The position numbers and the translations under genes were made by a program. A stretch of DNA of 64,000 nucleotides from AP-15 sp963790875 (GTDB lineage: Bacteria > Pseudomonadota > Alphaproteobacteria > ATCC43930 > CGMCC-115725). Position 1 is the stretch's first letter. The number at the start of each line of letters is the position of its first letter. Of the stretch, positions 35,761-44,566 are shown in pieces. Below the pieces are notes generated by a model. It was not told where the DNA came from and ran no database searches. It saw nothing but the letters and a program-made list of their open reading frames with translations. The stretch is taken from contig CAWBQT010000006.1 in the NCBI GenBank assembly GCA_963790875.1, positions 620,001-684,000 of the forward strand, written 5' to 3'.

Positions 35761-37323
35761 TCAGAAGCGGTCGGAGACAGCGGCGATTGCGTCCGGCATT
35801 GACGGCATCGGCCCCGCCGGCCCACCCTGCTGCAAACTCGCTCTGAGGCCGAGAGCGCGGCCGAGGGCATCGAGACGTCGTTGGACCGTCTCACCGCCGA
35901 ACAAGCCGCCTGCTGGCACCTGGAGGACGAGGCTACCCCCGTCGCGGTCGAGCCGCGTCCCCGACAGCAGATGGATCGCCCCACCACACAAAGTATAGCC
36001 TAGCCGCAGCGCCAGGCCGAGGACGCGTACCTCGCCGGCCGCCCGCGTTTCGATGAGACCGGCTGTCGCGGCCCGCACCGGGTGGTCGGCGCTGCCCCCA
36101 TATCGCGTGTGCAATACGGCAGCAACGAACGCACGCTCGGCGTGGCTGATCGCCGGAAGCGGCAGGCGCAGGCTCCGCGTAAAGGCCTCCTCGGCGCGAT
36201 AGTCGGGATGATCGTTCCAGCCAATGTCGCCAAGCCAGCCGGCGGCCTGGTGCAGCCGCCGCGAAGCCGCGTCAAGCTCAGCGAAGAGCGGCGCGGTCCA
36301 GGCTTGCAACCGCATACCGTCGGGCGCGAAGCGGCTCTCCTTCTGCGCGATCGCGGCGCAAGTGGCGAGCAGCGGGTCCTGCCGTCGCTCCGCCGCGGTC
36401 AACAGACCCCAAGCGTAGCCCTCACGCAACCCGAAAGCGGAGAAGACGACTTGCCGGGGCGATGAAACGGCGATCAGATGACGCAGAATGAAGGCGGCTA
36501 GCGGCACAGTCTCAAGCCGCTTTTTGGGGATCGAGACGATCCGATCCAGAGTCTTGCGCGAAAGTCGACCGACGATTTCGAAAAAGCCTTCGGCCTCGCC
36601 GCGCCCCAGTCGATATTGATGCACGATGTGCAGCGGGTAGCCCATGTGCTCCATGTGGAGCCGGGCGATCGCGCGCGACGCGCCGCCGACAAGGTAGAGG
36701 TTGCGCCCGCTTGCCGCGCGGGCGAGCGGCACTGCGTCGAACGCAAGCTCAATGGCATGTGCGACGGATCGGGGGGTGTCGCCGAGTTCGGCAAGTCGCA
36801 GCGGCCCCAGCGGCAACGATATGCCTCGGCCGATCTGCCCGGTTCGATCACGTTCGGCCAACACCGGCCCGACCTCGACCAGCTCCATGCTGCCGGCGCC
36901 GAGATCGACAACGACGCCATCCGCCTCAAGAACTCCCGCGAGGACGCCCATGGCGGACAGCCGGGCCTCCTCCGGCCCTTCGAGGATTTTGACGGTCACG
37001 TTGCAGTCGCGCGCAACCTCGTCGGCAAAAGCGGGCCCGTCGCTGGCGTCGCGCACCGCCGCCGTCGCCAATACCGCAAGCTGCTCGACGCCGGCGGCTC
37101 GGGCGAGCGCCGCAAAGCGGCGCAGGTTAACGAGGGCAGGAGCCAGGCCGGCTGGGTCGAGGCGGCCGGTCGCGGAGATGCTGCGCGCCAGGCCGCACAT
37201 GACTTTCTCGTTGAGGAGCGGAAACAGCGCACCACCAAGACGCTCGAAAACGACGAGCCGCAGCGAATTGGAACCGAGATCGATGATGCCGACGCGACGT
37301 GGCGGCGCAATTCTGGAATTCAT
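35761..37323 (-). CDS. ppx: Exopolyphosphatase (Ppx/GppA family)
   Basis: A 520-residue member of the ASKHA phosphatase family. The N-terminal phosphate-1 motif reads VGIIDLGSNSLRLVVFE, the second is AVLATAAVRDASDG, the third is GVVVDLGAGSMELVEVG with the catalytic-region Glu, and a C-terminal HD-like helical part follows after residue 320. It removes terminal phosphate from polyphosphate, or pppGpp gamma-phosphate. In alphaproteobacteria this gene usually follows ppk; here only a broken piece of ppk remains upstream, so ppx now lies about 100 bases downstream of a dead gene and must use another promoter. Confidence 0.9.
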   Translation of the reverse strand: MNSRIAPPRRVGIIDLGSNSLRLVVFERLGGALFPLLNEKVMCGLARSISATGRLDPAGLAPALVNLRRFAALARAAGVEQLAVLATAAVRDASDGPAFADEVARDCNVTVKILEGPEEARLSAMGVLAGVLEADGVVVDLGAGSMELVEVGPVLAERDRTGQIGRGISLPLGPLRLAELGDTPRSVAHAIELAFDAVPLARAASGRNLYLVGGASRAIARLHMEHMGYPLHIVHQYRLGRGEAEGFFEIVGRLSRKTLDRIVSIPKKRLETVPLAAFILRHLIAVSSPRQVVFSAFGLREGYAWGLLTAAERRQDPLLATCAAIAQKESRFAPDGMRLQAWTAPLFAELDAASRRLHQAAGWLGDIGWNDHPDYRAEEAFTRSLRLPLPAISHAERAFVAAVLHTRYGGSADHPVRAATAGLIETRAAGEVRVLGLALRLGYTLCGGAIHLLSGTRLDRDGGSLVLQVPAGGLFGGETVQRRLDALGRALGLRASLQQGGPAGPMPSMPDAIAAVSDRF

Positions 37324-37422
37324 CGGGTTCGGGTTCAGCGGACGACCTGCCGCGACGGGTTGCGTCGTAATGCCCGGCCGCGTCTCGACAAGCCGTGATC
37401 GGTCATCGAAAAAGCGCGCGCG

Positions 37423-37705
37423 CTAAGTAGTTCTTGCTCGATGAATGCATCGCGCCCGGCGACAGGTTCGAGATCTCCCCAGCATCGCGGGGATGTCTTG
37501 GCCTTTGAGCCCAGCGACGCGCACCATATAGATTGCACCGATCGAAGGCGAGCCAAGAAAGTTCGCGATTGATCAACCGCTCCTCCGAACGCGCATCGAC
37601 CGAATGTGGCTCCGCCACCGGCGGGCCGATCGCCAATCTCATCCTCCGACCTGCTGCGGGTCGCGCTCGATTGCCAATCCTAGCGGGCGGTGCGGGCGCT
37701 GTCAT
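37423..37705 (-). pseudogene. ppk: Polyphosphate kinase (ppk) deletion remnant
   Basis: From ATG 37705 the frame reaches EERLINRELSWLAFD, the signature N-terminus of Ppk1 (37543-37580). Immediately after, the bases in another frame read MVRVAGLKGQDI (about 37495-37530), which in intact Ppk1 lies roughly 35 residues further on, in the block SNLDEFFMVRVAGLKGQ. So an internal stretch has been deleted with a frame change, and everything downstream of this block (over 600 residues) is missing before ppx begins. The order hda - ppk - ppx is the usual one in this group, which confirms the identity. The kinase cannot be made from this locus. Confidence 0.8.
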
Positions 37706-37779
37706 GCCGGCCCAAATGTCGGCCTGATAGCGAATTGCGGCCCGGCGGGCCGAGCGCGAGCCGCCCTGGAGCACAACCC

Positions 37780-38301
37780 ATGCACATGCTGCACCTGTTG
37801 CGACACGCTAAATCGAGCTGGAAAAACGATGTGGAAGATCATCAGCGGGGTCTTAGTCGGCGCGGCCGCGACGCGGCGCGTCGCGTCGCGAAATATCTCC
37901 CGGGCGCCGTCGCACCGCTCGACCTGGTGCTGGCGTCAGACGCGCTGCGTACCCGTCAAACTCTCGATCTCGTGCTTGCCGAGTTCGCCGTCCGGCCGCG
38001 CTCGTTGGTTGAGCACGAGCTCTATCTGGCGAGCGCGGAGCGACTGCTACAGCGCCTGCGCAGCCTCGGCGAAGAAGACCGCAATGTCCTGGTGGTCGGC
38101 CACAACCCAGGACTGCACGACCTGGCCCTTGCGCTCGCCGATCCGGCGGCTGCCGCCTCCCAACCGTTCGTTGTCGGCAAGCTGCCGACCGCGGCGCTCG
38201 TCAGCTTTTCGATTCCGACGCCATGGCAGGCGCTCGGCGGGCGACGGCTGATCCCGGCCCGCTATGTCACGGCCGCGTCCCTGCCGGCAGAAAAGAACTG
38301 A
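37780..38301 (+). CDS. sixA: SixA-type histidine phosphatase
   Basis: A 173-residue histidine phosphatase. LHLLRHAKSSWKND carries the RHG/RHA catalytic histidine in the variant seen in SixA, and LVVGHNPGLHDLALAL carries the second catalytic His. SixA removes phosphate from histidine phosphotransfer proteins or NPr. The start at ATG 37780 gives the catalytic RHA at residues 8-10 as in the family. It is transcribed against its neighbours, sits between hda and the ppk remnant where ppk would normally continue, and its end overlaps the end of hda by 40 bases. Confidence 0.85.
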   Translation: MHMLHLLRHAKSSWKNDVEDHQRGLSRRGRDAARRVAKYLPGAVAPLDLVLASDALRTRQTLDLVLAEFAVRPRSLVEHELYLASAERLLQRLRSLGEEDRNVLVVGHNPGLHDLALALADPAAAASQPFVVGKLPTAALVSFSIPTPWQALGGRRLIPARYVTAASLPAEKN

Positions 38302-38963
38302 TCGCCTAGTTCGTCCAATACCTCTCTCGCCAGCGGCAGCGCGATTGGTTGACGGTCGGCGAGCGAGGCGGCATCAAGCGCTGCGACAACCGCGGCGGCG
38401 GCGGCGAAAGACCGTTCCATCCGGCGGATCAGATAAGCGATCAATTCGGGGCCGACGCGCAGCTGACGATCGGCGAAATGCTTGACCAGAACGGCGCCGA
38501 GCAGCCCGTCGTCGGGCATCTCGATGCCGGCCGTGACGGCAGCCCGCAGCCGGGAAGCCAAATCCGGCAAGCCGATTTTCCACGCCGTCGGCGGCCGGAC
38601 CGACGTTGCCAGCAAATAGCCACCCGCCTCCCGGCAACAGTTATAAAGATGCAACAATGCCACTTCCGGAGCGCGATCGGCGTCGTCAACCGCAATTCGG
38701 CAGACCTTCTCGGCAAGCAGTCCCGGTAGGCTCGCCTCGTGCAGCGATGGTCCCGGGACCAGGCGTGCTGCGGCGCGCTCGCACCAGAGACGGGCCAGAT
38801 GCGTCTTGCCGCATTCCGGCGGCCCATAAAGGACGAATGCCGGAGACGGCCAAGCCGGCCAGCGGTCGATCCAGCCGACCGCCGCCGCGTTGCTGCCGGA
38901 GATCAGAAAATTGGACCGGTCCTGCGCCTCCTGGGGCGAAAAGTTGAAGATCAGTTGACGCAC
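38262..38963 (-). CDS. hda: DnaA-like regulatory protein Hda
   Basis: A 233-residue AAA+ protein homologous to DnaA domain III. It opens QLIFNFSPQEAQDRSNFLIS, then NAAAVGWIDRWP and the Walker A motif LYGPPECGKTHLAR near residue 50; DDADR is the Walker B region and a sensor/lid helix follows. Hda with the clamp stimulates ATP hydrolysis by DnaA and limits initiation. I prefer GTG 38963 (GGTGAG upstream, overlap-style spacing with the phosphatidyltransferase stop); ATG 38990 in frame is possible. It belongs to the conserved block DUF2066 - CDP-alcohol transferase - hda. Confidence 0.85.
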   Translation of the reverse strand: MRQLIFNFSPQEAQDRSNFLISGSNAAAVGWIDRWPAWPSPAFVLYGPPECGKTHLARLWCERAAARLVPGPSLHEASLPGLLAEKVCRIAVDDADRAPEVALLHLYNCCREAGGYLLATSVRPPTAWKIGLPDLASRLRAAVTAGIEMPDDGLLGAVLVKHFADRQLRVGPELIAYLIRRMERSFAAAAAVVAALDAASLADRQPIALPLAREVLDELGDQFFSAGRDAAVT

Positions 38964-38970
38964 GCGCGGC

Positions 38971-39540
38971 TCACCGGACCTCTTCCGCATGCGACAGGAT
39001 GCGAGCCCAGTGGACCAAGTAGGACACGCCGGACAGCACCGTCGTCGTCCCGACCGCGATCGCCAGAAAGTCTTCCAGCCGCACGGCAACGCTGCCGAAA
39101 CCGATGCCCTCGCGCGCCAGCACAAAACCCACGAGTGCGATCTGCGCCAGGGTATTCAGCTTACTGATGTAAAGCGGATCGAACCGCTTCGGCGCCGTGG
39201 TCGTCTGAATCAGCAAAAAGCCGCCAACGATCATGATGTCGCGGAACACCACCAAAATGACGATCCATTTGGGCAGCGCGCCCGCCCAGCCGAGCGCAAG
39301 ATAGACGCTGACGAGCAAGGTCTTGTCGGCGATCGGGTCCAACAACGCGCCGAGGCGGGTGCGGCTATTGAAGTGCTTGGCAATGAAACCGTCGAGCCCA
39401 TCCGACACGCCGGCACCGACAAACACCCAAAAAGCGGTGCCGTATTGCGCCTCGAGGATCAGCCAAATCGTCGGCGGCACCAGCATCAGCCGTCCTAAGG
39501 TTATCAGATTTGGCAAATTGAGCCCTCGCCGACCGGTCAT
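38971..39540 (-). CDS. CDP-alcohol phosphatidyltransferase (PgsA-like)
   Basis: A 189-residue membrane enzyme. The CDP-alcohol motif is complete: DGLDGFIAKHFNSRTRLGALLDPIADK matches DGxxAR-x8-G-x3-D-x3-D in spacing (with K for R), and about five hydrophobic helices follow. The family joins CDP-diacylglycerol to glycerol-3-phosphate or another alcohol. It lies between DUF2066 and hda as in other alphaproteobacteria; a second, true pgsA is usually elsewhere, so the alcohol is uncertain. The start at 39540 fits family length, but ATG 39636 in frame would overlap the DUF2066 gene by 40 bases. Confidence 0.83.
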   Translation of the reverse strand: MTGRRGLNLPNLITLGRLMLVPPTIWLILEAQYGTAFWVFVGAGVSDGLDGFIAKHFNSRTRLGALLDPIADKTLLVSVYLALGWAGALPKWIVILVVFRDIMIVGGFLLIQTTTAPKRFDPLYISKLNTLAQIALVGFVLAREGIGFGSVAVRLEDFLAIAVGTTTVLSGVSYLVHWARILSHAEEVR

Positions 39541-39596
39541 CCTGGCCCGAATGGCGTCGGGGCGCTTGGACTCGAGCAAGGCTGGCTCGAGGCTCG

Positions 39597-40832
39597 CTAA
39601 GGTGGGCTTGCCGCGCTTGCCGGCTTGACCTGCCATATCGGATCGCTGCCGCCGAGATCGAGATTGGAACCGGCGAGGCTCGATTTCAGGTCGTCGGGCG
39701 TACCGGCATAAGTAATTTGGATTCTCGCCTCTTGCCGGCTCAACGACAGGAGGTCGACCCGGCGCACGCTTGGCACCGAGGCGAGCCGCGTGCGCACGTC
39801 GATCCAATCGCCGAGCCCGGTAAGCGGCACTGTCGCGGTCAGATTTGCCGTTGGGCCGCTCTCGCCGGCGCCGCCGTTCGCGCCGTCTTCGATCGCGGCC
39901 GCGGTGCTGTCGACGGCCCGCCTCATAAAGTCTCCCTGGTTCTCGCCGGGGTTGATGCTGAAATTCACGGTCTGCGAGCCGGCGAGCCGCCCCTGATGAT
40001 AGCGTTTGACCGTTACGGCGAGCTCGGCGAGCTTTTCGTGCTGCCCGGCGGCGGTCGCTAGCGCGACGATCGCGTCACCGCCGCCATTTCGGTCGGTGAT
40101 GGCAGTGAGAGCGTTGGGCTCGCCGGATACCGCCTGCACCGCATCGATCGCCGTTGCGTCGCCGACGCCGCCCAGCGGGACGCTCAGCTGCACGGCCCCA
40201 GACCCGGGAGCACGCTGTGTCCAAGCATCGCGCCACGGGTTTGGATCGTCCCACAGCACAGCAGTGCCTCCGTCCTGGAACACCGGCAGGACCACGGCGA
40301 GCTCTCCGGCGGAGCGGCTCTCTGCAGCTCCTTCAGCCGGGGTGTTGCCGGGTTGGCCGTTGCCCGCTGCGCCGCCAGCGGCCGCAACGCCGGCATCCTG
40401 CATCAGTTGCCGCACTTTGGCGGGATGGAAATGAAAAGTATAATCCGCGAGATACCGCACGGCTGACATGTGTTCGTTCGCAACCTCGAAATTGTCGACC
40501 ATATTGCTAATCGCGTTGTCGTCGAGCTTTGGCAACTGGACATCGGGCGCACCGGACAACCCTTCGACGACCTCGGCCAGCGCCTGTCGTTGCCCGTTCA
40601 AGCGAGCCATGCGACGCGCATCAACCGCGTTGGCGGCGGTGGCGTCGACCTTGACCGTAGCCGTATAAGGGTCGGGCTGGGCGTCCGCCCTAGCCGGCGC
40701 GGCGGCGTGGAGTAACGCCAACAGCAGCAGCAAAAGAACGCCGGCGACCCGCCGCCCGATGCGCGCTTCGGCGACCGACGGCGCTGGCGGCAAGCTCATT
40801 GCAAAGCGCATCCGACCGGATATTTTCGGCAC
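39597..40832 (-). CDS. DUF2066 domain protein, exported
   Basis: A 411-residue protein with a hydrophobic signal segment (VAGVLLLLLLALLHAAAPARA) near residues 29-49, so it is exported. After it comes YTATVKVDATAANAVDARRMARLNGQRQALAEVVEGL, the DUF2066 start, and later LADYTFHFHPAKVRQLMQDAG. No enzymatic role is known for the family. Its position beside the phosphatidyltransferase, hda and purN genes is conserved in alphaproteobacteria. The start could also be ATG 40796 or 40808, which would put the signal peptide nearer the N-terminus. Confidence 0.75.
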   Translation of the reverse strand: MPKISGRMRFAMSLPPAPSVAEARIGRRVAGVLLLLLLALLHAAAPARADAQPDPYTATVKVDATAANAVDARRMARLNGQRQALAEVVEGLSGAPDVQLPKLDDNAISNMVDNFEVANEHMSAVRYLADYTFHFHPAKVRQLMQDAGVAAAGGAAGNGQPGNTPAEGAAESRSAGELAVVLPVFQDGGTAVLWDDPNPWRDAWTQRAPGSGAVQLSVPLGGVGDATAIDAVQAVSGEPNALTAITDRNGGGDAIVALATAAGQHEKLAELAVTVKRYHQGRLAGSQTVNFSINPGENQGDFMRRAVDSTAAAIEDGANGGAGESGPTANLTATVPLTGLGDWIDVRTRLASVPSVRRVDLLSLSRQEARIQITYAGTPDDLKSSLAGSNLDLGGSDPIWQVKPASAASPP

Positions 40833-40962
40833 CCGCGCGAGGTCGTCGTCTGCTGTGGCGGTACAGCATTAGCGCAAATTCTTCGAGGACGCCATCGCCC
40901 GTGTAGTCGCCCCGGCCCCGCTTCGCCAACCTCCCGCCGCGCCGCGGCCACTGCGGGTCGGG

Positions 40963-41604
40963 GTGCTGATATCCGGACGCGGATCGAATTTGCAGGCGCT
41001 GATCGAGACCTGCGCCGATCCGGCCTGTCCAGCGGCGATCGGGCTCGTCATCAGCAACCGGCCCGCGGCCGCCGGTCTTGCGCGGGCCACGGCGGCGGGT
41101 ATCCCGACCGAAGTCTTGACCGACGTAGATCGGGCCGCTTTTGCTGGCGCGGCCGACGCGCTGCTGCGGCATTACGAGATCGGCCTCGTTTGCCTCGCCG
41201 GATTTATGCGATTGCTCGACCGAGCCTTCGTCGAAGCGTGGCGAGATCGGATGATCAACATTCATCCGTCGCTTTTGCCCGCCTTCCCAGGCCTCAATGC
41301 GCAGCGCCAGGCGCTAGAGGCGGGCGTGCGCTTTGCCGGTTGTACCGTCCATTTCGTGCGACCCGAGGCCGATACCGGACCGATCCTGGCGCAAGCCGTC
41401 GTGCCGGTTCTGCCCGGCGACGACGTGGCAGCCCTCGCGGCCCGCATTCTTTCCGCCGAGCATCGGCTCTACGCGCTGGCGCTGCGGTTGATCGCCGAGG
41501 GCCGCGTACGGGTCGAGGCTGGTCGCGTGGTCGTCGCCGGCTGGCAGGCACCTGCCACCATCCTTCTGAATCCATGCGCGATCGACCCGCGAACCCTTGT
41601 GTAG
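40963..41604 (+). CDS. purN: Phosphoribosylglycinamide formyltransferase
   Basis: About 213 residues with the GART signature. LISGRGSNLQALIETC opens the N10-formyl-THF enzyme fold; INIHPSLLPAFPGLNAQ holds the catalytic Asn and His, and FVRPEADTGPILAQA holds the catalytic Asp. It formylates GAR in purine synthesis. The start is unclear: GTG 40963 cuts into the first beta strand (RVGVLISG). The frame stays open to 40873 without an ATG, so CTG 40951 or another unusual start is likely. purM, normally adjacent, is not present upstream; the divergent DUF2066 gene is there instead. Confidence 0.9.
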   Translation: MLISGRGSNLQALIETCADPACPAAIGLVISNRPAAAGLARATAAGIPTEVLTDVDRAAFAGAADALLRHYEIGLVCLAGFMRLLDRAFVEAWRDRMINIHPSLLPAFPGLNAQRQALEAGVRFAGCTVHFVRPEADTGPILAQAVVPVLPGDDVAALAARILSAEHRLYALALRLIAEGRVRVEAGRVVVAGWQAPATILLNPCAIDPRTLV

Positions 41605-41658
41605 ATCGGCGATTCGGGTATACAGGCAAGATCCCATCGAACGCGAACAAGGCCCTTC

Positions 41659-41784
41659 ATGACCGTAGTCGATCCCGAGTTTGAGCAACACTACCGGACG
41701 TGGATCGGCTTTATCCGACTGATCAAATTTGGTCTCGGTGCCATCGTCATCATCCTGATAGGTATGGCGATCTTCCTGTTGTGA
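41659..41784 (+). CDS. aa3-type cytochrome c oxidase subunit IV (short form)
   Basis: A 41-residue protein (MTVVDPEFEQHYRTWIGFIR, then a hydrophobic helix GLGAIVIILIGMAIFLL). This is the pattern of the tiny bacterial aa3-type oxidase subunit IV found in alphaproteobacteria: acidic N-terminus, HYRTWxGFxRL, one transmembrane helix. It is a non-catalytic subunit of the heme-copper oxidase; the catalytic genes are elsewhere. It lies 54 bases after purN and its stop codon sits 11 bases before the SDR start. Confidence 0.8.
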   Translation: MTVVDPEFEQHYRTWIGFIRLIKFGLGAIVIILIGMAIFLL

Positions 41785-41795
41785 AAGGCGAAACC

Positions 41796-42560
41796 GTGCG
41801 GCTGTTCGACCTTACCGGCAAGGGCGCGATCGTTACCGGCTCGAGCCGCGGCATCGGCCGTGCGATCGCCGAGACTTTGGCCGAGGCCGGTGCCAAGGTC
41901 ACGGTCTCGGCGCGCAATCTCGGACCCTGCGAAGAAGTCGCGGGGGCGATCCGCCAAAATGGCGGCGAGGCGATCGCGGTGGCGGCACGTATCTCGGACA
42001 AGACGCAGCTTGAGAACCTGGTCGCGAAGACCCGCGAATCCTGGGGTCGGATCGACATCCTCGTCTGCAACGCTGCGGTCAATCCGCATTACGGCTCGCT
42101 CGACGGGCTGACCGATGAGGTGTTCGAGCGGATGATGATCAATAACGTGCTGAGCAATCTCTGGCTATCGCGGATGGTGGCGCCGGAGATGCGGCAGCGG
42201 CGGGATGGTGCGATCATCTTCATCACGTCGACGGCGGCGCTGCGCGCCAGCACCATGCTCGGCATGTACGGCGTCACCAAGACGGCCGATTACGCTTTAT
42301 GCCGCAACCTGGCGGCGGAATGGGGCCCGGATAATGTCCGGGTAAACTGTATTGCCCCGAGCGTCGTCACGACCCAATTCGCCCGCGTGCTCTATGAAGA
42401 CCCTGAGCGACGGGCGGCGCGCGAAGCGGGGACGTTGCTCAAACGACTGGGCGAACCCGATGACATCGCCGGGGTCGCGTTGCTGCTCGCCTCGCGCGCG
42501 GGCGCCTACGTCACCGGGCAGACGATTGTCGTCGACGGGGGCACGACGATCGCGCCGTAG
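41796..42560 (+). CDS. Short-chain dehydrogenase/reductase
   Basis: A 254-residue classical SDR. The NAD(P) motif is IVTGSSRGIGRAIA at residues 12-25, followed by NAAVNPH (NNAG-like), the catalytic Ser in ITSTAALR and YGVTKTADYAL (YxxxK). The C-terminus YVTGQTIVVDGGTTIAP is typical of 3-oxoacyl reductase-like SDRs such as DHRS4. The start is GTG 41796 with AAGG upstream; GTG 41781 is an alternative overlapping the oxidase subunit stop. It is probably the first step shared with the TPP enzyme that follows after 45 bases, but the pathway is not evident. Confidence 0.85.
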   Translation: MRLFDLTGKGAIVTGSSRGIGRAIAETLAEAGAKVTVSARNLGPCEEVAGAIRQNGGEAIAVAARISDKTQLENLVAKTRESWGRIDILVCNAAVNPHYGSLDGLTDEVFERMMINNVLSNLWLSRMVAPEMRQRRDGAIIFITSTAALRASTMLGMYGVTKTADYALCRNLAAEWGPDNVRVNCIAPSVVTTQFARVLYEDPERRAAREAGTLLKRLGEPDDIAGVALLLASRAGAYVTGQTIVVDGGTTIAP

Positions 42561-42605
42561 CCGCCCACCCCCTCAGTTGCCCGACACGCTTTCGGGAGGG
42601 ATGCC

Positions 42606-44417
42606 ATGGATATACCGTCGGAGAGGCCCTTCGAGGCATCTGGCAACGAAATCGACCGGCCGGCGCCGAGCGCGCCATCGAACCGAGCGTGGGGCAGCGA
42701 CGCGATCGCTGCCGCGATCCGCCAACTCGACATCCCCTATGTAGCGCTCAATCCCGGCTCGAGCTATCGCGGGCTGCATGACAGCCTCGTTAATTATCTC
42801 GGCAACACCATGCCGCGGATGCTGCTGTGCCTGCACGAAGAAAGCGCCGTCGCGTTGGCGCATGGCTGGGCCAAGGTCACTGGCCGGCCGCTCATTGTCA
42901 TCGTTCACAGCAATGTCGGGCTGATGCACGCGACAATGGCGATCTTTAATGCCTGGTGCGATCGCGCACCGATGATCGTGCTCGGCGCCAACGGGCCGGT
43001 CGACGCGACTCGTCGTCGTCCGTGGATCGAATGGATCCACACGACGCGTGATCAAGCCTCGCTGATCCGGAACTACATCAAATGGGACGACCAGCCGGCC
43101 TCCGTCGGCGCCGCACAGGAGGCGGTGCTGCGCGCCAATGTCATTGCCCAGACGGCGCCGCGCGGCCCGGTCTACATCAGCTTCGATCTCGCCTTGCAGG
43201 AGGACGAGATCACGGAATTGCCGCCGCTGCCGCCGGCCGAGCGGCATTTGCCGCCGACTGCGGCCGAGCCGGCCGGAGCGCTGGTCGAGCGCGCCGCGGC
43301 GCTGCTCGCCGGCGCCCAGCGCCCGGTCGTTCTCGTCGGGCGCGTGGGACGCGACCCCGCGGCGTGGCAGCGGCGGGTAGCACTCGTCGAGGCGGTCGGC
43401 GCCAGGGTCATGACCGACCGCAAGACCGGCGCCACCTTTCCGACCGACCATCCGCTGCATACCGCGTTGTCCGAGGGCGGCAACGCCGCTCTCGCGGCCG
43501 CCGACACGGTGCTGAGCCTCGATTGGATCGACCTCGCCGGCACCCTGCGCGGCGCTTTCGGCAAATCGCCGCCAACGGCCAAGGTCATCCAGGTTTCGCT
43601 CGACCAGCACCTGCATAATGGCTGGGTCATGGACCATCACGGCCTGCCCCCGATCGATCTCTACCTGCTGGCCGAGCCGGACGCCGCGGTGGCGGCGCTG
43701 CTGGCTGCGGTCAAGCGCCTGCGCCCAACCGCGCCGGCCCTGCCGGCGCCGGCGGCACGGCGCGGACCACCGCCGTTGTCGGCGATCGACAGCGCCACGA
43801 TCATCGAGGTGCCGATGGTTGCCGCCGCTCTCAAATCGGTCGTCGGCGAGGCGCCGGTGTCGATGCTGCGGCTGCCGCTCAGCTGGGGCGACCACCTTTG
43901 GGAGTTCCGGCACCCGCTCGACTATCTGGGCGCCGACGGCGGCGCCGGCATCGGCTCGGGGCCCGGCATGGCGGTCGGCGCCGCGCTCGCCTTGCGCGAC
44001 AGCGGCCGCCTGCCGATCGCGATCCTCGGCGACGGCGACTACCTGATGAGCTGCAATGCGCTATGGACCGCTGTGCACAACCGGGTGCCGCTGCTTGTCG
44101 TCATTGCCAACAACCGCTCGTTCTTCAATGACGAGCTCCACCAGGAGCGGGTCGCGCGCGACCGCGGACGAGCGGTCGAGAACCGATGGATCGGCCAATC
44201 GATCCGCGACCCGGACATCGACCTCGCCACATTAGCCCGCGCCCAGGGCTGTGTCGGCATCGGCCCGGTCGAGGACCCGAGGAAGCTCGTCACCGCACTG
44301 ACCGAGGCCGTCGCGGCGGTGCGCGCCGGCAAGGTTTGCGTCGTCGATGTCCGCGTCGCGGTCGGCTACGACCCGGCCGGTGCGGCCGGCATCATGCGGC
44401 GGACAACGAGCGGCTGA
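42606..44417 (+). CDS. Thiamine diphosphate-dependent enzyme (acetolactate synthase/benzoylformate decarboxylase-like)
   Basis: A 603-residue three-domain TPP enzyme. The N-terminal Pyr domain has LHEESAVALAHGWAKVTG with the catalytic Glu near residue 80. A central domain (LVERAAALLAGAQRPVVLVGRVG) starts near 220. The C-terminal PP domain has LGDGDYLMSCNALWTAVHNRVPLLVVIANN (GDG...NN) near residue 475. The family decarboxylates or condenses 2-oxo acids. The acetolactate synthase small subunit is absent, so catabolic decarboxylase or oxalyl-CoA/benzoylformate-type chemistry is more likely than valine synthesis. GGGAGGG precedes the ATG. It converges on the HisD-family gene, 149 bases away. Confidence 0.85.
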   Translation: MDIPSERPFEASGNEIDRPAPSAPSNRAWGSDAIAAAIRQLDIPYVALNPGSSYRGLHDSLVNYLGNTMPRMLLCLHEESAVALAHGWAKVTGRPLIVIVHSNVGLMHATMAIFNAWCDRAPMIVLGANGPVDATRRRPWIEWIHTTRDQASLIRNYIKWDDQPASVGAAQEAVLRANVIAQTAPRGPVYISFDLALQEDEITELPPLPPAERHLPPTAAEPAGALVERAAALLAGAQRPVVLVGRVGRDPAAWQRRVALVEAVGARVMTDRKTGATFPTDHPLHTALSEGGNAALAAADTVLSLDWIDLAGTLRGAFGKSPPTAKVIQVSLDQHLHNGWVMDHHGLPPIDLYLLAEPDAAVAALLAAVKRLRPTAPALPAPAARRGPPPLSAIDSATIIEVPMVAAALKSVVGEAPVSMLRLPLSWGDHLWEFRHPLDYLGADGGAGIGSGPGMAVGAALALRDSGRLPIAILGDGDYLMSCNALWTAVHNRVPLLVVIANNRSFFNDELHQERVARDRGRAVENRWIGQSIRDPDIDLATLARAQGCVGIGPVEDPRKLVTALTEAVAAVRAGKVCVVDVRVAVGYDPAGAAGIMRRTTSG

Positions 44418-44566
44418 CCGCCGCCCTGGGACTTGGGCCGCGCAGCCGCGGACTGCATCTCGCCGCTGGCGTCGGCGCCGGAGGTGTGCAGGGAGGTACG
44501 GTCACCGGCGGCACATTTCGGCTGACGCTCGCCGCTCTGTGCGAGATGTTCGCAGAATAGCCCGCT

